Source: DATGZH01 sp035297265 (GTDB taxonomy: Bacteria; Actinomycetota; Acidimicrobiia; Acidimicrobiales; RAAP-2). From it: a stretch of DNA of 64,000 bases. The stretch spans positions 62,001 to 126,000 of the forward strand of contig DATGZH010000001.1 of NCBI GenBank assembly GCA_035297265.1, in the 5' to 3' direction. A program made the position numbers and the translations under genes. Positions 1 through 8,422 of the stretch are shown piece after piece (position 1 is the first letter of the stretch; the number at the start of each line of letters is the position of its first letter). Below the pieces are notes generated by a model. The model ran no database searches, had not been told where the DNA came from, and saw only the letters and a list, made by a program, of their open reading frames with translations.

Positions 1-1
1 C

Positions 2-649
2 ACCGGCCGGACCGCCCACGCCTCGGCCGCCCCCTGGGAGGGCGTCAACGCGGCCGACGCACTGACGGTGGCCCAGGTGGCGATCGGCCTCCTGCGCCAG
101 CAGCTGCGCCCGGGGGACCAGGTCCACGGCGTGGTCCTCGACGGGGGCTCGGCGGCCAACGTCATCCCCGACGCGGCCACGGCCCGGTTCATGTGCCGGG
201 CGCCGACGCTCCCCGCCCTCCAGGTGCTCGAGCCGAGGGTGCGGCGGTGCTTCCAGGCCGGGGCCCTCGCTACCGGGGCCGACCTCGCCTTCGAGTCGCT
301 CTCGCCCGACTACTCGGAGCTCGAGAGCGACGAGGGGCTCCTCGCGGCCTACCGCCGCAACGCCGAGGGCCTCGGGCGCCACTTCGACCTCGACGACGAA
401 GGTGCCCCGCTCCCCACGTTCTCGACGGACATGGGCAACGTGTCGCTCGCCGTGCCGACCATCCACCCGCTCGTGGGCATCGAGGCCCGGGGGGCCGTCA
501 ACCACCAGCCGGAGTTCGCCGCGGCCTGTGTCACCCCGTCGGCCGACGCCGCCGTGCGGGACGGGTCGGTGGCCCTCGCCTGGACGGCCGTCGACGCGGC
601 CCTCGAGCCGGCGCTGCGCGACCGCCTGCTCGGCGCAGGTGACCGGTGA
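2..649 (+). CDS. M20-family amidohydrolase/peptidase, C-terminal part (5' end outside window)
   Basis: The frame is open from the first bases, so the gene begins before the window; about 215 residues are visible. The visible part begins at the dimerisation (lid) domain, with a GRTAHAS stretch of the kind that supplies a His across the dimer in M20 amidohydrolases. It ends with the AVNHQPEF segment, which matches the C-terminal metal-binding His region. The first metal ligands lie in the missing N-terminus. M20D members hydrolyse N-acyl or amide bonds of amino acids and similar compounds; the substrate cannot be told. The next gene overlaps the stop by four bases (GTGA), so the two are probably co-transcribed. 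Confidence 0.8.
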   Translation, partial: TGRTAHASAAPWEGVNAADALTVAQVAIGLLRQQLRPGDQVHGVVLDGGSAANVIPDAATARFMCRAPTLPALQVLEPRVRRCFQAGALATGADLAFESLSPDYSELESDEGLLAAYRRNAEGLGRHFDLDDEGAPLPTFSTDMGNVSLAVPTIHPLVGIEARGAVNHQPEFAAACVTPSADAAVRDGSVALAWTAVDAALEPALRDRLLGAGDR

Positions 650-960
650 TCCTCGAGCACGCCGCACTCGACGTCGTGCCCGGCCGAGAGGAGGCCTTCG
701 TCCGGGCCTTCGGCCGGGCCAAGCACATCATCGGCGGGTCGCCCGGCTTCGTCTCCCTCCGCCTGGAGCGCTGCCTCGAGCAGCCCGGCCGCTTCCTCCT
801 CCTTGTCGAGTGGGCCACGCTCGAGGACCACACCGAGGGCTTCCGGGGCTCACCCGCCTACGAGGAGTGGCGAAGCCTCCTGCATCACTTCTACGACCCG
901 TTCCCGGTCGTCGAGCACTACGTGTCGGTCGACGCGCTCGGCCCTCAGCCCCCGGGCTGA
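646..960 (+). CDS. ABM-domain (antibiotic biosynthesis monooxygenase-like) protein
   Basis: This is a 104-residue single-domain protein of the dimeric alpha-beta barrel type. It has the usual pattern: an N-terminal strand, an EEAFVRAF helix, PGFVSLRLER, then LLVEWATLEDH and an EEWRSLLHHFYD helix. Relatives include cofactor-free monooxygenases and heme-degrading enzymes, but many are uncharacterised, so no substrate is claimed. The GTG start overlaps the stop of the upstream amidohydrolase (GTGA), implying translational coupling. Its 3' end overlaps the convergent mutase gene by 16 bases, so both stops lie inside the neighbour. Confidence 0.75.
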   Translation: MILEHAALDVVPGREEAFVRAFGRAKHIIGGSPGFVSLRLERCLEQPGRFLLLVEWATLEDHTEGFRGSPAYEEWRSLLHHFYDPFPVVEHYVSVDALGPQPPG

Positions 961-2537
961 TAGACGCCGAACTCGTCGCGGAGCACGTCGGAGACCTCGC
1001 CGAGGGTGGCCATCCGCCGGAGGGCCTCTTTCATCGGCACGAGGAGGTTGGCGCTCCCCTGCGCGGCGCGCCGCACGTCGGCCAGGGCCGCATCGACCCC
1101 CGCCTGGTCCCGCTCGGCCCGCACCCGTTGCACCCGGGCGATCTGGGACCGCTGCAGCCCGACGTCGATCGGGAACACCTCGGTCGGCTCGCGGTGCTCC
1201 TCGACGAAGCGGTTCACACCGACGAGCACCTTCTCGCCGTCGTCGATGGCCTTGGCGTAGGCATAGGCCGCCGACTCGATCTCCTCCTGCATGAAGCGGG
1301 CCTCGATGGCCGCCACCGCCCCGCCCATGGTGTCGATGCGCTCGAGATAGGCCGAGGCGTCCCGCTCCACCTGGTCGGTCAGCGACTCGACGAAGTAGGA
1401 GCCGGCGAGCGGGTCGACGGTGTCGGCCACGCCCGACTCGTAGCCCACGACCTGCTGGGTGCGCAGTGCCAGCTTGGCCGCCCGCTCGGTCGGCAGCCCG
1501 AGGGCCTCGTCGAAGCTGTTGGTGTGCAGGCTCTGGGTGCCCCCGAGGGCCGCCGCCAGGGCCTGGACGGTGACCCTGACGATGTTGTTCTCGGGCTGCT
1601 GGGCGGTGAGCGTCGAGCCACCCGTCTGGGTGTGGAAGCGGAGGATCTTCGAACGCTCGTCCTTGGCCCCGAAGCGCTCGGTCATGATGCGGGCCCACAT
1701 CCTCCGGGCCGCCCGGTACTTGGCGACCTCCTCGAACAGGTTGTTGTGGGCGTTGAAGAAGAAGGCCAGTCGGGGGGCGAAGGCATCGACGTCGAGGCCG
1801 GCCGCGATGGCGGTCTCGACGTAGGCGATCCCGTCGGCGAGGGTGAACGCCAGCTCCTGCACGGCGGTCGAGCCGGCCTCGCGGATGTGGTAGCCCGAGA
1901 TCGAGATCGTGTTCCACTTGGGGATGCGCTCCAAGCAGTAGGCGAAGGTGTCGACCACGAGGCGCAGCGAGGGCGCCGGCGGGTAGATGTAGGTGCCCCG
2001 GGCCACGTACTCCTTCAAGATGTCGTTCTGGAGGGTCCCGCCCAGGGCCGACCCCGGCACGCCCTGCTCCTCGGCCACGAGCTCGTAAAGGAGCAGGAGA
2101 ATGGCCGCCGTCGCGTTGATCGTCATCGAGGTCGTGACCTTGTCGAGCGGCAGGTCGGCCAGGAGGAGGCGCATGTCGGCCAGCGAGTCGATGGCCACGC
2201 CGACCTTGCCCACCTCCCCCTCGGCCCTCGGATGGTCGGAGTCGAGCCCCATCTGGGTCGGCAGGTCGAAGGCGCAGGAGAGGCCGGTCTGGCCCGCCTC
2301 GAGCAGGAACTTGAAGCGCTGGTTCGTGGCCTCGGCGTTGCCGAAGCCGGCGTACTGGCGCATCGTCCAGAGCCGGCGCCGGTACATCTCGGCGTGGGGC
2401 CCCCGGGTGTAGGGGTACCGACCCGGCTGGCCGAGCTGGGCCGCCGGGTCCCAACCGGCGAGGTCCTCTGCGGTGTAGACCGCCTTGATCTCGATGCCCG
2501 AGTCGGTCCGGCGCTCGGACGTCCCGTCGTCGCTCAC
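945..2537 (-). CDS. Methylmalonyl-CoA mutase, large (catalytic) subunit without B12-binding domain
   Basis: The 530-residue product covers only the TIM-barrel substrate domain. The DxHxxG cobalamin-binding domain is absent, so a separate small subunit must exist elsewhere. Conserved motifs include MRQYAGF (Tyr62), KEYVARGTY (Arg180) and ISISGYH (His217). Their spacing matches Tyr89, Arg207 and His244 of the Propionibacterium enzyme. Tyr and Arg at these places are typical of methylmalonyl-CoA specificity; isobutyryl-CoA mutases carry Phe and Gln. The role is interconversion of methylmalonyl-CoA and succinyl-CoA with adenosylcobalamin. The GTG start has a TAGCCT hexamer six bases upstream (minus strand, 2544-2549) and no Shine-Dalgarno, so the transcript is probably leaderless. 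Exact acyl-CoA specificity is inferred. Confidence 0.88.
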   Translation of the reverse strand: MSDDGTSERRTDSGIEIKAVYTAEDLAGWDPAAQLGQPGRYPYTRGPHAEMYRRRLWTMRQYAGFGNAEATNQRFKFLLEAGQTGLSCAFDLPTQMGLDSDHPRAEGEVGKVGVAIDSLADMRLLLADLPLDKVTTSMTINATAAILLLLYELVAEEQGVPGSALGGTLQNDILKEYVARGTYIYPPAPSLRLVVDTFAYCLERIPKWNTISISGYHIREAGSTAVQELAFTLADGIAYVETAIAAGLDVDAFAPRLAFFFNAHNNLFEEVAKYRAARRMWARIMTERFGAKDERSKILRFHTQTGGSTLTAQQPENNIVRVTVQALAAALGGTQSLHTNSFDEALGLPTERAAKLALRTQQVVGYESGVADTVDPLAGSYFVESLTDQVERDASAYLERIDTMGGAVAAIEARFMQEEIESAAYAYAKAIDDGEKVLVGVNRFVEEHREPTEVFPIDVGLQRSQIARVQRVRAERDQAGVDAALADVRRAAQGSANLLVPMKEALRRMATLGEVSDVLRDEFGVYQPGG

Positions 2538-2618
2538 CCTTCCAGGCTACGGTCCGCCGACCCCGGCCGCCCGCCACGGCGGCGTGGCACCATACGGGCC
2601 GGCCGAAGAGGAGGTCCG

Positions 2619-3056
2619 ATGCCGGCCAGCTTCTCCCACTTCGGCATCTGTGTGTCCGACCTCGAGCGCTCGCTCGCCTTCTACTGCGAGGGCCTCGGCT
2701 TCGAGCCGACGGCCCGCCACCGCATCGGACAGGACTTCGCCGGGCTCATGGAGCTCGACGACGTCGAGCTCACCTCGCAGTTCGTGGCCCGTGAGGGCAC
2801 CTCGATCGAGCTGCTCCACTTCGAGGTGCCCGAGGCCACCGGGGAGCCGACCCGCCGGCCGATCAACCGGTTGGGCCTCACCCACCTCTCCCTCCTCGTG
2901 GGCGACATGGCGGCCACCGGCGCGGCCATCAACCGGCTGGGTGGCGAGGTGCTCGAGGCGACCCGGACGATCCTCGAGGTCGAGGGCACGCGGGCCGAGT
3001 TCGTCTACTGCACCGACCCCGACGGTGTCCGCATCGAGCTCATGCACTTCGGCTGA
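2619..3056 (+). CDS. VOC (glyoxalase-fold) metalloprotein, possible methylmalonyl-CoA epimerase
   Basis: This is a 145-residue protein with two beta-alpha-beta-beta-beta modules. The four expected metal ligands are His7 (FSHFG), Glu64 (SIELL), His89 (LTHLS) and Glu140 (RIELM). The ATG start follows a GAAGAGGAGG ribosome-binding site. It is divergent from the mutase gene, with about 80 bases between the starts. Methylmalonyl-CoA epimerase is one family member of about this size, and the neighbouring mutase makes that role attractive. Other VOC enzymes (lyases, dioxygenases, resistance proteins) look much the same at this level, so the epimerase role is only a suggestion. Confidence 0.75.
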   Translation: MPASFSHFGICVSDLERSLAFYCEGLGFEPTARHRIGQDFAGLMELDDVELTSQFVAREGTSIELLHFEVPEATGEPTRRPINRLGLTHLSLLVGDMAATGAAINRLGGEVLEATRTILEVEGTRAEFVYCTDPDGVRIELMHFG

Positions 3057-3081
3057 GACCGGCCACGGCCGGCCCGAAGGA

Positions 3082-4260
3082 CTAACCGGCCTCGGCGTGC
3101 GCCAGGTGGGGGCGGTGGGGCATGCAGAGCTCGTCGTACTCGGCGATCACGATCTCCGCGTCGGGGCCGCAGGCCGGGCAGGCCGGGTCCCGCTGCACCT
3201 TGAAGGTCCGGAAGGACTCCTCGAGCGCGTCGTAGGCGAGCAGCCGGCCGACCAACGGGTCGCCCAGCCCGAGCAGCATCTTGATGGCCTCCAGGGCCTG
3301 GAGCGAGCCGATGATCCCCGGCAACACGCCGAGCACGCCGGCCTCGGCGCACGACGGCGCCAGCTCGGCCGGCGGCGGCTCCGGGATGAGGCAGCGGTAG
3401 CAGGGCCCGTTGTACGGGTCGAACACCGTCACCTGGCCCTCGAAGCGGAAGATCGAGCCGTGCACGACCGGGATCCGCTTCAGCAGCGCGGCGTCGTTCA
3501 CCAGGTAGCGCGTCGGGAAATTGTCGGTGCCGTCGACGATGAGGTCGTAGCCGTCGATGATGTCGAGGACGTTGTCCGCCCCGAGCCGCACGTCGTAGGT
3601 GGCCACCGTCACGTCCGGGTTGAGGGCGGTGAGGGTCTTCTTGGCCGAGTCGACCTTGCGCTCCCCCACCCGCTCGATGTTGTGGAGCACCTGGCGCTGC
3701 AGGTTGGACTCGTCGACGACGTCCATGTCGATGATGCCGATCGTCCCGACCCCCGCCGCCGCCAGGTAGAGGGCGGCCGGCGAGCCGAGGCCCCCCGCCC
3801 CGAGGAGGAGGACCTTCGAGTCGAGCAGTCGCAGCTGGCCCTCCTCGCCCACCTCGGGGAGGAGGAGGTGCCGCTGGTAGCGGTTCCGCTGCTCGGGCGT
3901 GAGCGTCCGGGGCGAGGCCCAGGGACGGCCCTCGTCCTTCCAGCGGTTGAAGCCGCCGACCATCGAGACGACGTCGGTGTACCCGAGGTCGCCCATGGTC
4001 TTGGCGGCGAAGGCCGAGCGGACGCCGCCGGCGCAGTAGACGACGACCGGCTTGGTCTTGTCGGGGAGCCGCCCCTCCACCTGGAACTCCAGGTGGCCCC
4101 GGGGCAGGTGCACGGCGCCCGGGAGGGCGCCCTGCTCGTACTCGTCGGGCTCGCGAACGTCGAGGAAGATGGCCTGGCCGAGCGACGTCTCGGCCTCGGC
4201 CGGGTCCACCTCACGGATGGCCGACTTGGCCTCCGCCAGGAGCTCTCTCGCTGTGGGCAA
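3082..4260 (-). CDS. Rhodanese-E1 fusion: ThiF/MoeB-type sulfur-carrier adenylyltransferase
   Basis: The 392-residue protein has a rhodanese domain first (about residues 15-115, active Cys76 in VVYCAGG) and then an E1/MoeB/ThiF domain. The E1 part has the GAGGLG nucleotide motif (154-159), DMDVVDESNLQRQ, two zinc Cys pairs (Cys287/290 and Cys361/364) and a candidate catalytic Cys304. Such proteins adenylate and thiolate the C-terminal Gly-Gly of small sulfur carriers for molybdopterin, thiamine or cysteine synthesis. In mycobacterial MoeZ the rhodanese is C-terminal; here the order is reversed. The TTG start is preceded by a GGAGG site. The sulfur-carrier partner is not in the window. Confidence 0.87.
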   Translation of the reverse strand: MPTARELLAEAKSAIREVDPAEAETSLGQAIFLDVREPDEYEQGALPGAVHLPRGHLEFQVEGRLPDKTKPVVVYCAGGVRSAFAAKTMGDLGYTDVVSMVGGFNRWKDEGRPWASPRTLTPEQRNRYQRHLLLPEVGEEGQLRLLDSKVLLLGAGGLGSPAALYLAAAGVGTIGIIDMDVVDESNLQRQVLHNIERVGERKVDSAKKTLTALNPDVTVATYDVRLGADNVLDIIDGYDLIVDGTDNFPTRYLVNDAALLKRIPVVHGSIFRFEGQVTVFDPYNGPCYRCLIPEPPPAELAPSCAEAGVLGVLPGIIGSLQALEAIKMLLGLGDPLVGRLLAYDALEESFRTFKVQRDPACPACGPDAEIVIAEYDELCMPHRPHLAHAEAG

Positions 4261-4361
4261 CCTGCACCTCCGGACAACTGTCGTACCTTGTCCTCAGGTA
4301 AAACCGTACCAGTTGGGTCAACATTCCCCGGGGCCGAGCAACGGCCGGACGTGGAGTCTCG

Positions 4362-4976
4362 ATGGAGCTGAACGACGTGGTCCGGGCCCGCCGGATGGTC
4401 CGGAGCTTCTCCGAGCGTCCGGTCGACCCCGGCCTCGTCGACCGCCTCCTCGACGCCGCCCGCCGGGCCCCCTCGGCCGGCAACGCCGGGGGGACCACCT
4501 GGGTGGTGCTGACCGGCCAGACCGAGACCGCCCGCTACTGGGACCACGCCACGACCCCCGAGTGGCGGGCCGAGGCCCGGCGCTTCGCCGGCCTGGCCCG
4601 GGCTCCCCTCGTCCTCCTGTCCCTCGCGTCCCCCGCCGCCTATCTCGACCGCTACGACGAGCCCGACAAGGCGGGGTCGGGGCTCGGGCGGGCCGAGGGG
4701 GGCGCCGAGGCCTGGCCCGTGCCCTACTGGTTCGGCGACGCCGCCTTCGCCACCATGCTCGTCCTCCTGGCGGCGACCGAGGCGGGACTCGGCGCGGTCT
4801 TCCTCGGCAACTTCCGCGGCGAGCACGAGGTCCTCGCCGCCCTGGGCGTCCCCGAGGGCTGGCGCCTCTTCGGGGCGGTGGTCGTCGGCCACCCCGACGG
4901 CGGGGACCACCGGTCGCGGTCGCTCGACCGGAGCCCCCGGGCCGACCACCAGAGCATGCACCGGGGTGGCTGGTAG
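4362..4976 (+). CDS. Nitroreductase-family FMN oxidoreductase
   Basis: The 204-residue protein has the nitroreductase fold pattern: an N-terminal RRMVRSF segment with the FMN-phosphate Arg, APSAGNAGG for flavin binding, and the AAFATMLVLLAATEAGLGAVFLG helix-strand at about 125-150. The C-terminal FGAVVVGHP segment is also typical. Members use FMN and NAD(P)H to reduce nitro compounds, quinones, enones or iodotyrosine-like substrates; which applies here is unknown. The ATG start has a GGAG site just upstream. It is divergent from the rhodanese-E1 gene and shares a roughly 100-base, comparatively AT-richer intergenic region with it. Confidence 0.8.
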   Translation: MELNDVVRARRMVRSFSERPVDPGLVDRLLDAARRAPSAGNAGGTTWVVLTGQTETARYWDHATTPEWRAEARRFAGLARAPLVLLSLASPAAYLDRYDEPDKAGSGLGRAEGGAEAWPVPYWFGDAAFATMLVLLAATEAGLGAVFLGNFRGEHEVLAALGVPEGWRLFGAVVVGHPDGGDHRSRSLDRSPRADHQSMHRGGW

Positions 4977-5032
4977 GGAGCCGGCCAGGCCGGGCAAGGT
5001 CCCGAGCAAGGTGCCGACGTCATCGTGCACGG

Positions 5033-5659
5033 GTGCACCACGCGACGGTCGGCGCCGCGCCTTCCGGACGCCCCGCCCGGCCGGGGCGAAAGATCCACGT
5101 CGTCGCTTGGGAGGACCGGTCGCTCGATGCCGTCGGGTTCGACGTTCGATCCTCCTACGTCGAGACGTTCTGGTTGCCCTTCCTCGGCCCGTCGGCCACC
5201 TGGCTGCTCCGAAGGTTGGTCGACCACCTCGAAGCCGAGCCCACGGGCTTCACGCTTGACGTCGAGACCTGGTCCCGCTCGCTCGGTCTCGGAGCCAGCG
5301 AAGGGAAGCACGCGCCATTTCATCGGGCGGTCCGCCGGTCGGTGCGCTTCGGCTTCGTCCGCCAGCCGAACCCCGAGCTGCTCGCGGTGCGACCCATGGT
5401 GGGCCGTCTCCCCGAGCGCTTCGCGTCGAGACTCCCCGGCGACCTTCGCCAGCTCCACCTCGGCTGGCCCCGGTCGGCCGACTCCGCCGACGTCGTCCGA
5501 CGGCGGGCGAGGCTCCTGGCCCTCGACCTGACCGGGCTCGGCGAGCCGCCGGCGGCCGTCGAGCTCCGCCTGACGTCGTGGGGCGTCCACCCCGCACTGG
5601 CGTACGAGACCGCCCTTTGGGTGACCTCGCTCACGGGCGCGGCGCCCCCGCCACGCTGA
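5033..5659 (+). CDS. Conserved hypothetical protein, probable helical/winged-helix type
   Basis: This is a frame of about 208 residues that I do not recognise as a named family. The core (about residues 30-200) is well-behaved coding sequence with a SSYVETFWLPFLGPSATWLLRRL segment, helices rich in Arg and Leu, and a C-terminal segment on choosing Ala/Leu helices. Its look recalls small DNA-binding-like proteins, but no motif proves this. The start is uncertain: GTG 5033 is the best in-frame choice, no clear ribosome-binding site is seen, and the first 25 residues are low-complexity. No operon partner is evident. Confidence 0.55.
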   Translation: MHHATVGAAPSGRPARPGRKIHVVAWEDRSLDAVGFDVRSSYVETFWLPFLGPSATWLLRRLVDHLEAEPTGFTLDVETWSRSLGLGASEGKHAPFHRAVRRSVRFGFVRQPNPELLAVRPMVGRLPERFASRLPGDLRQLHLGWPRSADSADVVRRRARLLALDLTGLGEPPAAVELRLTSWGVHPALAYETALWVTSLTGAAPPPR

Positions 5660-5889
5660 CCACCGACGACGTCCCCCGACGTCGACGGTCCGAGCAGCCG
5701 ACAAACTCCTCTCGTATAGTGCGCAAAGAGTTAGCTGTCGGTGCGGTTTCGGTGACCGTCGGGGTCCTGGCAGACAGAGTACCGACGACCCCCGGGGTCG
5801 CCGGTACTGCGCTCCGGTGGCTGCCGCAGGTGATCTGCCGTGGTCCGGGTCCTGAGGGCCCGGCCCCCGAGTTCGAGGAGGAGCGCCCG

Positions 5890-6897
5890 GTGCAGAAGCG
5901 AACCGAACGACGAGCCCACCAGCCGCGTCACGGGCGTTCGCGGCGAGCCCGAGTCGCCCGGCTGCTCGCCGGCACGGCCGCGGTGGCCGCGACGTCGTTC
6001 TTGGGCTCGGCCGGTCTCTCGGCCACCGCCGGTGCCTCGACGGCCCACCGCTGGGTGGCGGTCGACCGGCACGTCGCCCCGGCGATGCACAGTCACGTCG
6101 CCATCAACGCCACGGGCTACGACATGGTGGGGACCGACGGCGGGGTCTTCGTCTTCCCGAGCGGGCAGACGAGCGGCTACTACGGGTCGCTCCCCGGCAT
6201 GAACATCCACATCAACAACATCGTCGGCATGGTGGGCTCGCCGACCGGGAAGGGCTACTTCCTCGTGGGCAGTGACGGCGGCGTCTTCGCCTTCGGGGAC
6301 GCCAATTTCGCCGGCTCGCTCCCCGGCATGAAGATTTACGTCAACGACATCGTGGGGATCATCCCGACGTCCGACGGGCTCGGCTACTTCCTCGTCGGGG
6401 CGGACGGCGGCGTCTTCACCTTCGGCGACGCCGTCTATGTCGGCTCGCTCCCCGGCAACAGTGTCTCGGTCAACGACGTGGTGGGCATCGCCGCCACGCC
6501 GGACAACAAGGGATACTGGGTGCTCGAGAACAACGGGACGATCACGAACTTCGGCACCGCACCGGCCATCACCTCCCTGACCTGCCCGGCGGGCCCCGGC
6601 CAGTGCGGCAACCTGGTGGCCATCGTGGCCGACAACACGGGCCAGGGTGTCTGGGTCGTCGACCAGTTCGGCAACGTGTACAACCTTGGGGATGCACCGT
6701 TCTACGGCGACCTGTCGACGCTCGGCGCGGCGCAGCCGTCGAACATCGTCTCGCTGGTGCCCTACGGCAACGACACGGGCTACTGGCTCATCGGGGATGA
6801 CGGCGGGATCTTCGGGTACAACGCGCCGTTCCTCGGCTCCCTGCCGCAACTGGGGGTCGTGGTGAACAACGTCGTCGGGGCGGTGCCGACGACCTGA
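5890..6897 (+). CDS. Secreted six-repeat (beta-propeller-like) protein
   Basis: The GTG start is chosen because GAGGAGG lies six bases upstream, although the frame stays open for 300 bases further up. The 335-residue product has a basic N-terminus, a hydrophobic segment at about 25-50 (LLAGTAAVAATSFLG) and an ATAGAS-type signal peptidase site. It then has six imperfect repeats of 45-55 residues built on GYxLVGxDGGVFxFGDxxxxGSLPG. Such GYWLVxxDGGIFxFG repeats occur in many secreted actinobacterial proteins and may fold as a six-bladed propeller. Function is unknown. A TATAGT -10-like hexamer at 5715-5720 leaves a leader of about 165 bases. Confidence 0.75.
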   Translation: MQKRTERRAHQPRHGRSRRARVARLLAGTAAVAATSFLGSAGLSATAGASTAHRWVAVDRHVAPAMHSHVAINATGYDMVGTDGGVFVFPSGQTSGYYGSLPGMNIHINNIVGMVGSPTGKGYFLVGSDGGVFAFGDANFAGSLPGMKIYVNDIVGIIPTSDGLGYFLVGADGGVFTFGDAVYVGSLPGNSVSVNDVVGIAATPDNKGYWVLENNGTITNFGTAPAITSLTCPAGPGQCGNLVAIVADNTGQGVWVVDQFGNVYNLGDAPFYGDLSTLGAAQPSNIVSLVPYGNDTGYWLIGDDGGIFGYNAPFLGSLPQLGVVVNNVVGAVPTT

Positions 6898-6904
6898 GCT
6901 CCCC

Positions 6905-8422
6905 TCAGGTGGTGCCGTAGGCCTCGACGAGCTCGAGGAGCGTGCGGACGCCGAAGCCCGTGCCGCCCTTCGTGACGTAGCCCGACGACTCCGCCGAGCG
7001 GGCCGGCCCGGCGATGTCCAGGTGGGCCCAGGGGACGCTGCCCGTGAAGCGCGAGAGCAGCATGGCGGCGGCGATGGCCCCGGCCTGGCCGGCCTTGCCG
7101 GTGTTCTTCATGTCGGCGACCTCGGAGTCGATGTGGTCGGCGTACTCCTCGGGGAGCGGCATCGGCCAGAGCGGCTCCCCCGCCCGCTCACCGGCCGCCC
7201 GCACCCGCTCGACGAGACCCTCGTCACTTCCGAACAGTGCGCCGATGCCCGTGCCGAGGGCCACGGTGGCCGCGCCGGTCAGCGTGGCGATGTCCACGAT
7301 GGCGTCCGGCTCGAGCTCGGTGGCGAGCACGAGGGCGTCGGCCAGCACCAGACGACCCTCGGCGTCGGTGTTCAGCACCTCGATCGTGGCACCGCTCCTC
7401 GTCGTGAGGACGTCGCCCGGCTTCATCGCCCGTCCACCCGGCATGTTCTCGGTGACCGGGGCGATCGCCGTGACCTTCGTCCGCACACCGAGGCCGGGCA
7501 GGGCACCGAGGACGGCCAGCACGTCGGCGGCCCCGCTCATGTCGGTCTTCATCTGCGTCATGCCGTCGGCCGTCTTGAGGGACAGCCCACCGGAGTCGAA
7601 CGTGATCCCCTTGCCGACGAGCACGACGTGGTGGAGCGGCTGGTCGGAGGGGCCGGGCGGGTCGTAGGTGGCCCGCACGAGGCGGGGCGGCTCGGTCGAG
7701 CCCTTGCTCACCGAAAGGAGCGCGCCGAGCCGCTCCTCGGCGATCCGGGACTCGTCCCAGACCTCGACCGTCAGGCCCGGCTGCGAGCCCAGGTGGTCGA
7801 CCACCCGACGGGCCAGCTCGTCGGGCGTGAGGTCGCTCGGCGGGCGGTTGATGAGGTCGCGGGCGAAGACGACGGCGCCCGCCGTGGTGCTCCCCCGTTC
7901 GACGCCCTCGTCGAGCAGGGCCCCGCTCGGGCCGCCCGGACCCGACACCATCAGCAGCCGGTCCAGCGCGCTGTCCTTGGGCTTGGACTTGTAGGGGTCG
8001 AAGCGGTAGGCGGCGAGCAGCGCTCCTTCGGTGGCCGCCTGGACCGACGCCCGGTCCACCTCCTCGGCCGCGGGCAGGACGAGCGCGGCGGTGCCCCCCT
8101 CGGGGGCGGCCCGGACGAGGCCCGCCGCGGCGCGCCGCCAACGGTCGGGGCCGAGCCCCTCGATCGGACCGAGGCCCACGAGCACGAGCTCGGGCCCGCC
8201 GACCTGCGGACGGAGGACGAGCGTCTGGCCGGCCCGGGCCGTGTAGCCCTGTCGCTCACACCAGTCGCGGTCGAGCTCGCCCGGGAGCGCCACGCCGCCC
8301 ACGGCCTCGGGGAGGCCGGGGGCGAGCTCGGGGCCTTCGGCCCCCTTGCGCACCGGGACCCCGACCGCGGCCAGGCCCTCGGGGACCTCCTCGAGCGTCG
8401 TCGCCTCGACCCGGAGGCTCAC
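6905..8422 (-). CDS. pepA: Leucyl aminopeptidase (M17, cytosolic)
   Basis: The 505-residue protein is of normal length for PepA. The C-terminal catalytic domain shows KGITFDSGG, the MKTDMSGAADVL metal/active-site segment, and the M17 signature NTDAEGRLVLADAL. It is a two-metal enzyme that removes N-terminal amino acids, especially Leu, from peptides in the cytosol as a hexamer. The GTG start overlaps the stop of the upstream adenosyltransferase gene by four bases (GTGA), so the two are translationally coupled. That pairing of peptide turnover with cobalamin metabolism has no obvious logic. Confidence 0.93.
   Translation of the reverse strand: MSLRVEATTLEEVPEGLAAVGVPVRKGAEGPELAPGLPEAVGGVALPGELDRDWCERQGYTARAGQTLVLRPQVGGPELVLVGLGPIEGLGPDRWRRAAAGLVRAAPEGGTAALVLPAAEEVDRASVQAATEGALLAAYRFDPYKSKPKDSALDRLLMVSGPGGPSGALLDEGVERGSTTAGAVVFARDLINRPPSDLTPDELARRVVDHLGSQPGLTVEVWDESRIAEERLGALLSVSKGSTEPPRLVRATYDPPGPSDQPLHHVVLVGKGITFDSGGLSLKTADGMTQMKTDMSGAADVLAVLGALPGLGVRTKVTAIAPVTENMPGGRAMKPGDVLTTRSGATIEVLNTDAEGRLVLADALVLATELEPDAIVDIATLTGAATVALGTGIGALFGSDEGLVERVRAAGERAGEPLWPMPLPEEYADHIDSEVADMKNTGKAGQAGAIAAAMLLSRFTGSVPWAHLDIAGPARSAESSGYVTKGGTGFGVRTLLELVEAYGTT

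Noticed and set aside
4284..4298. ACCT-N7-AGGT repeat upstream of the rhodanese-E1 gene
   Set aside because: It looks a little like the sufC palindrome but has shorter arms and a different spacing, so it is too weak to call.
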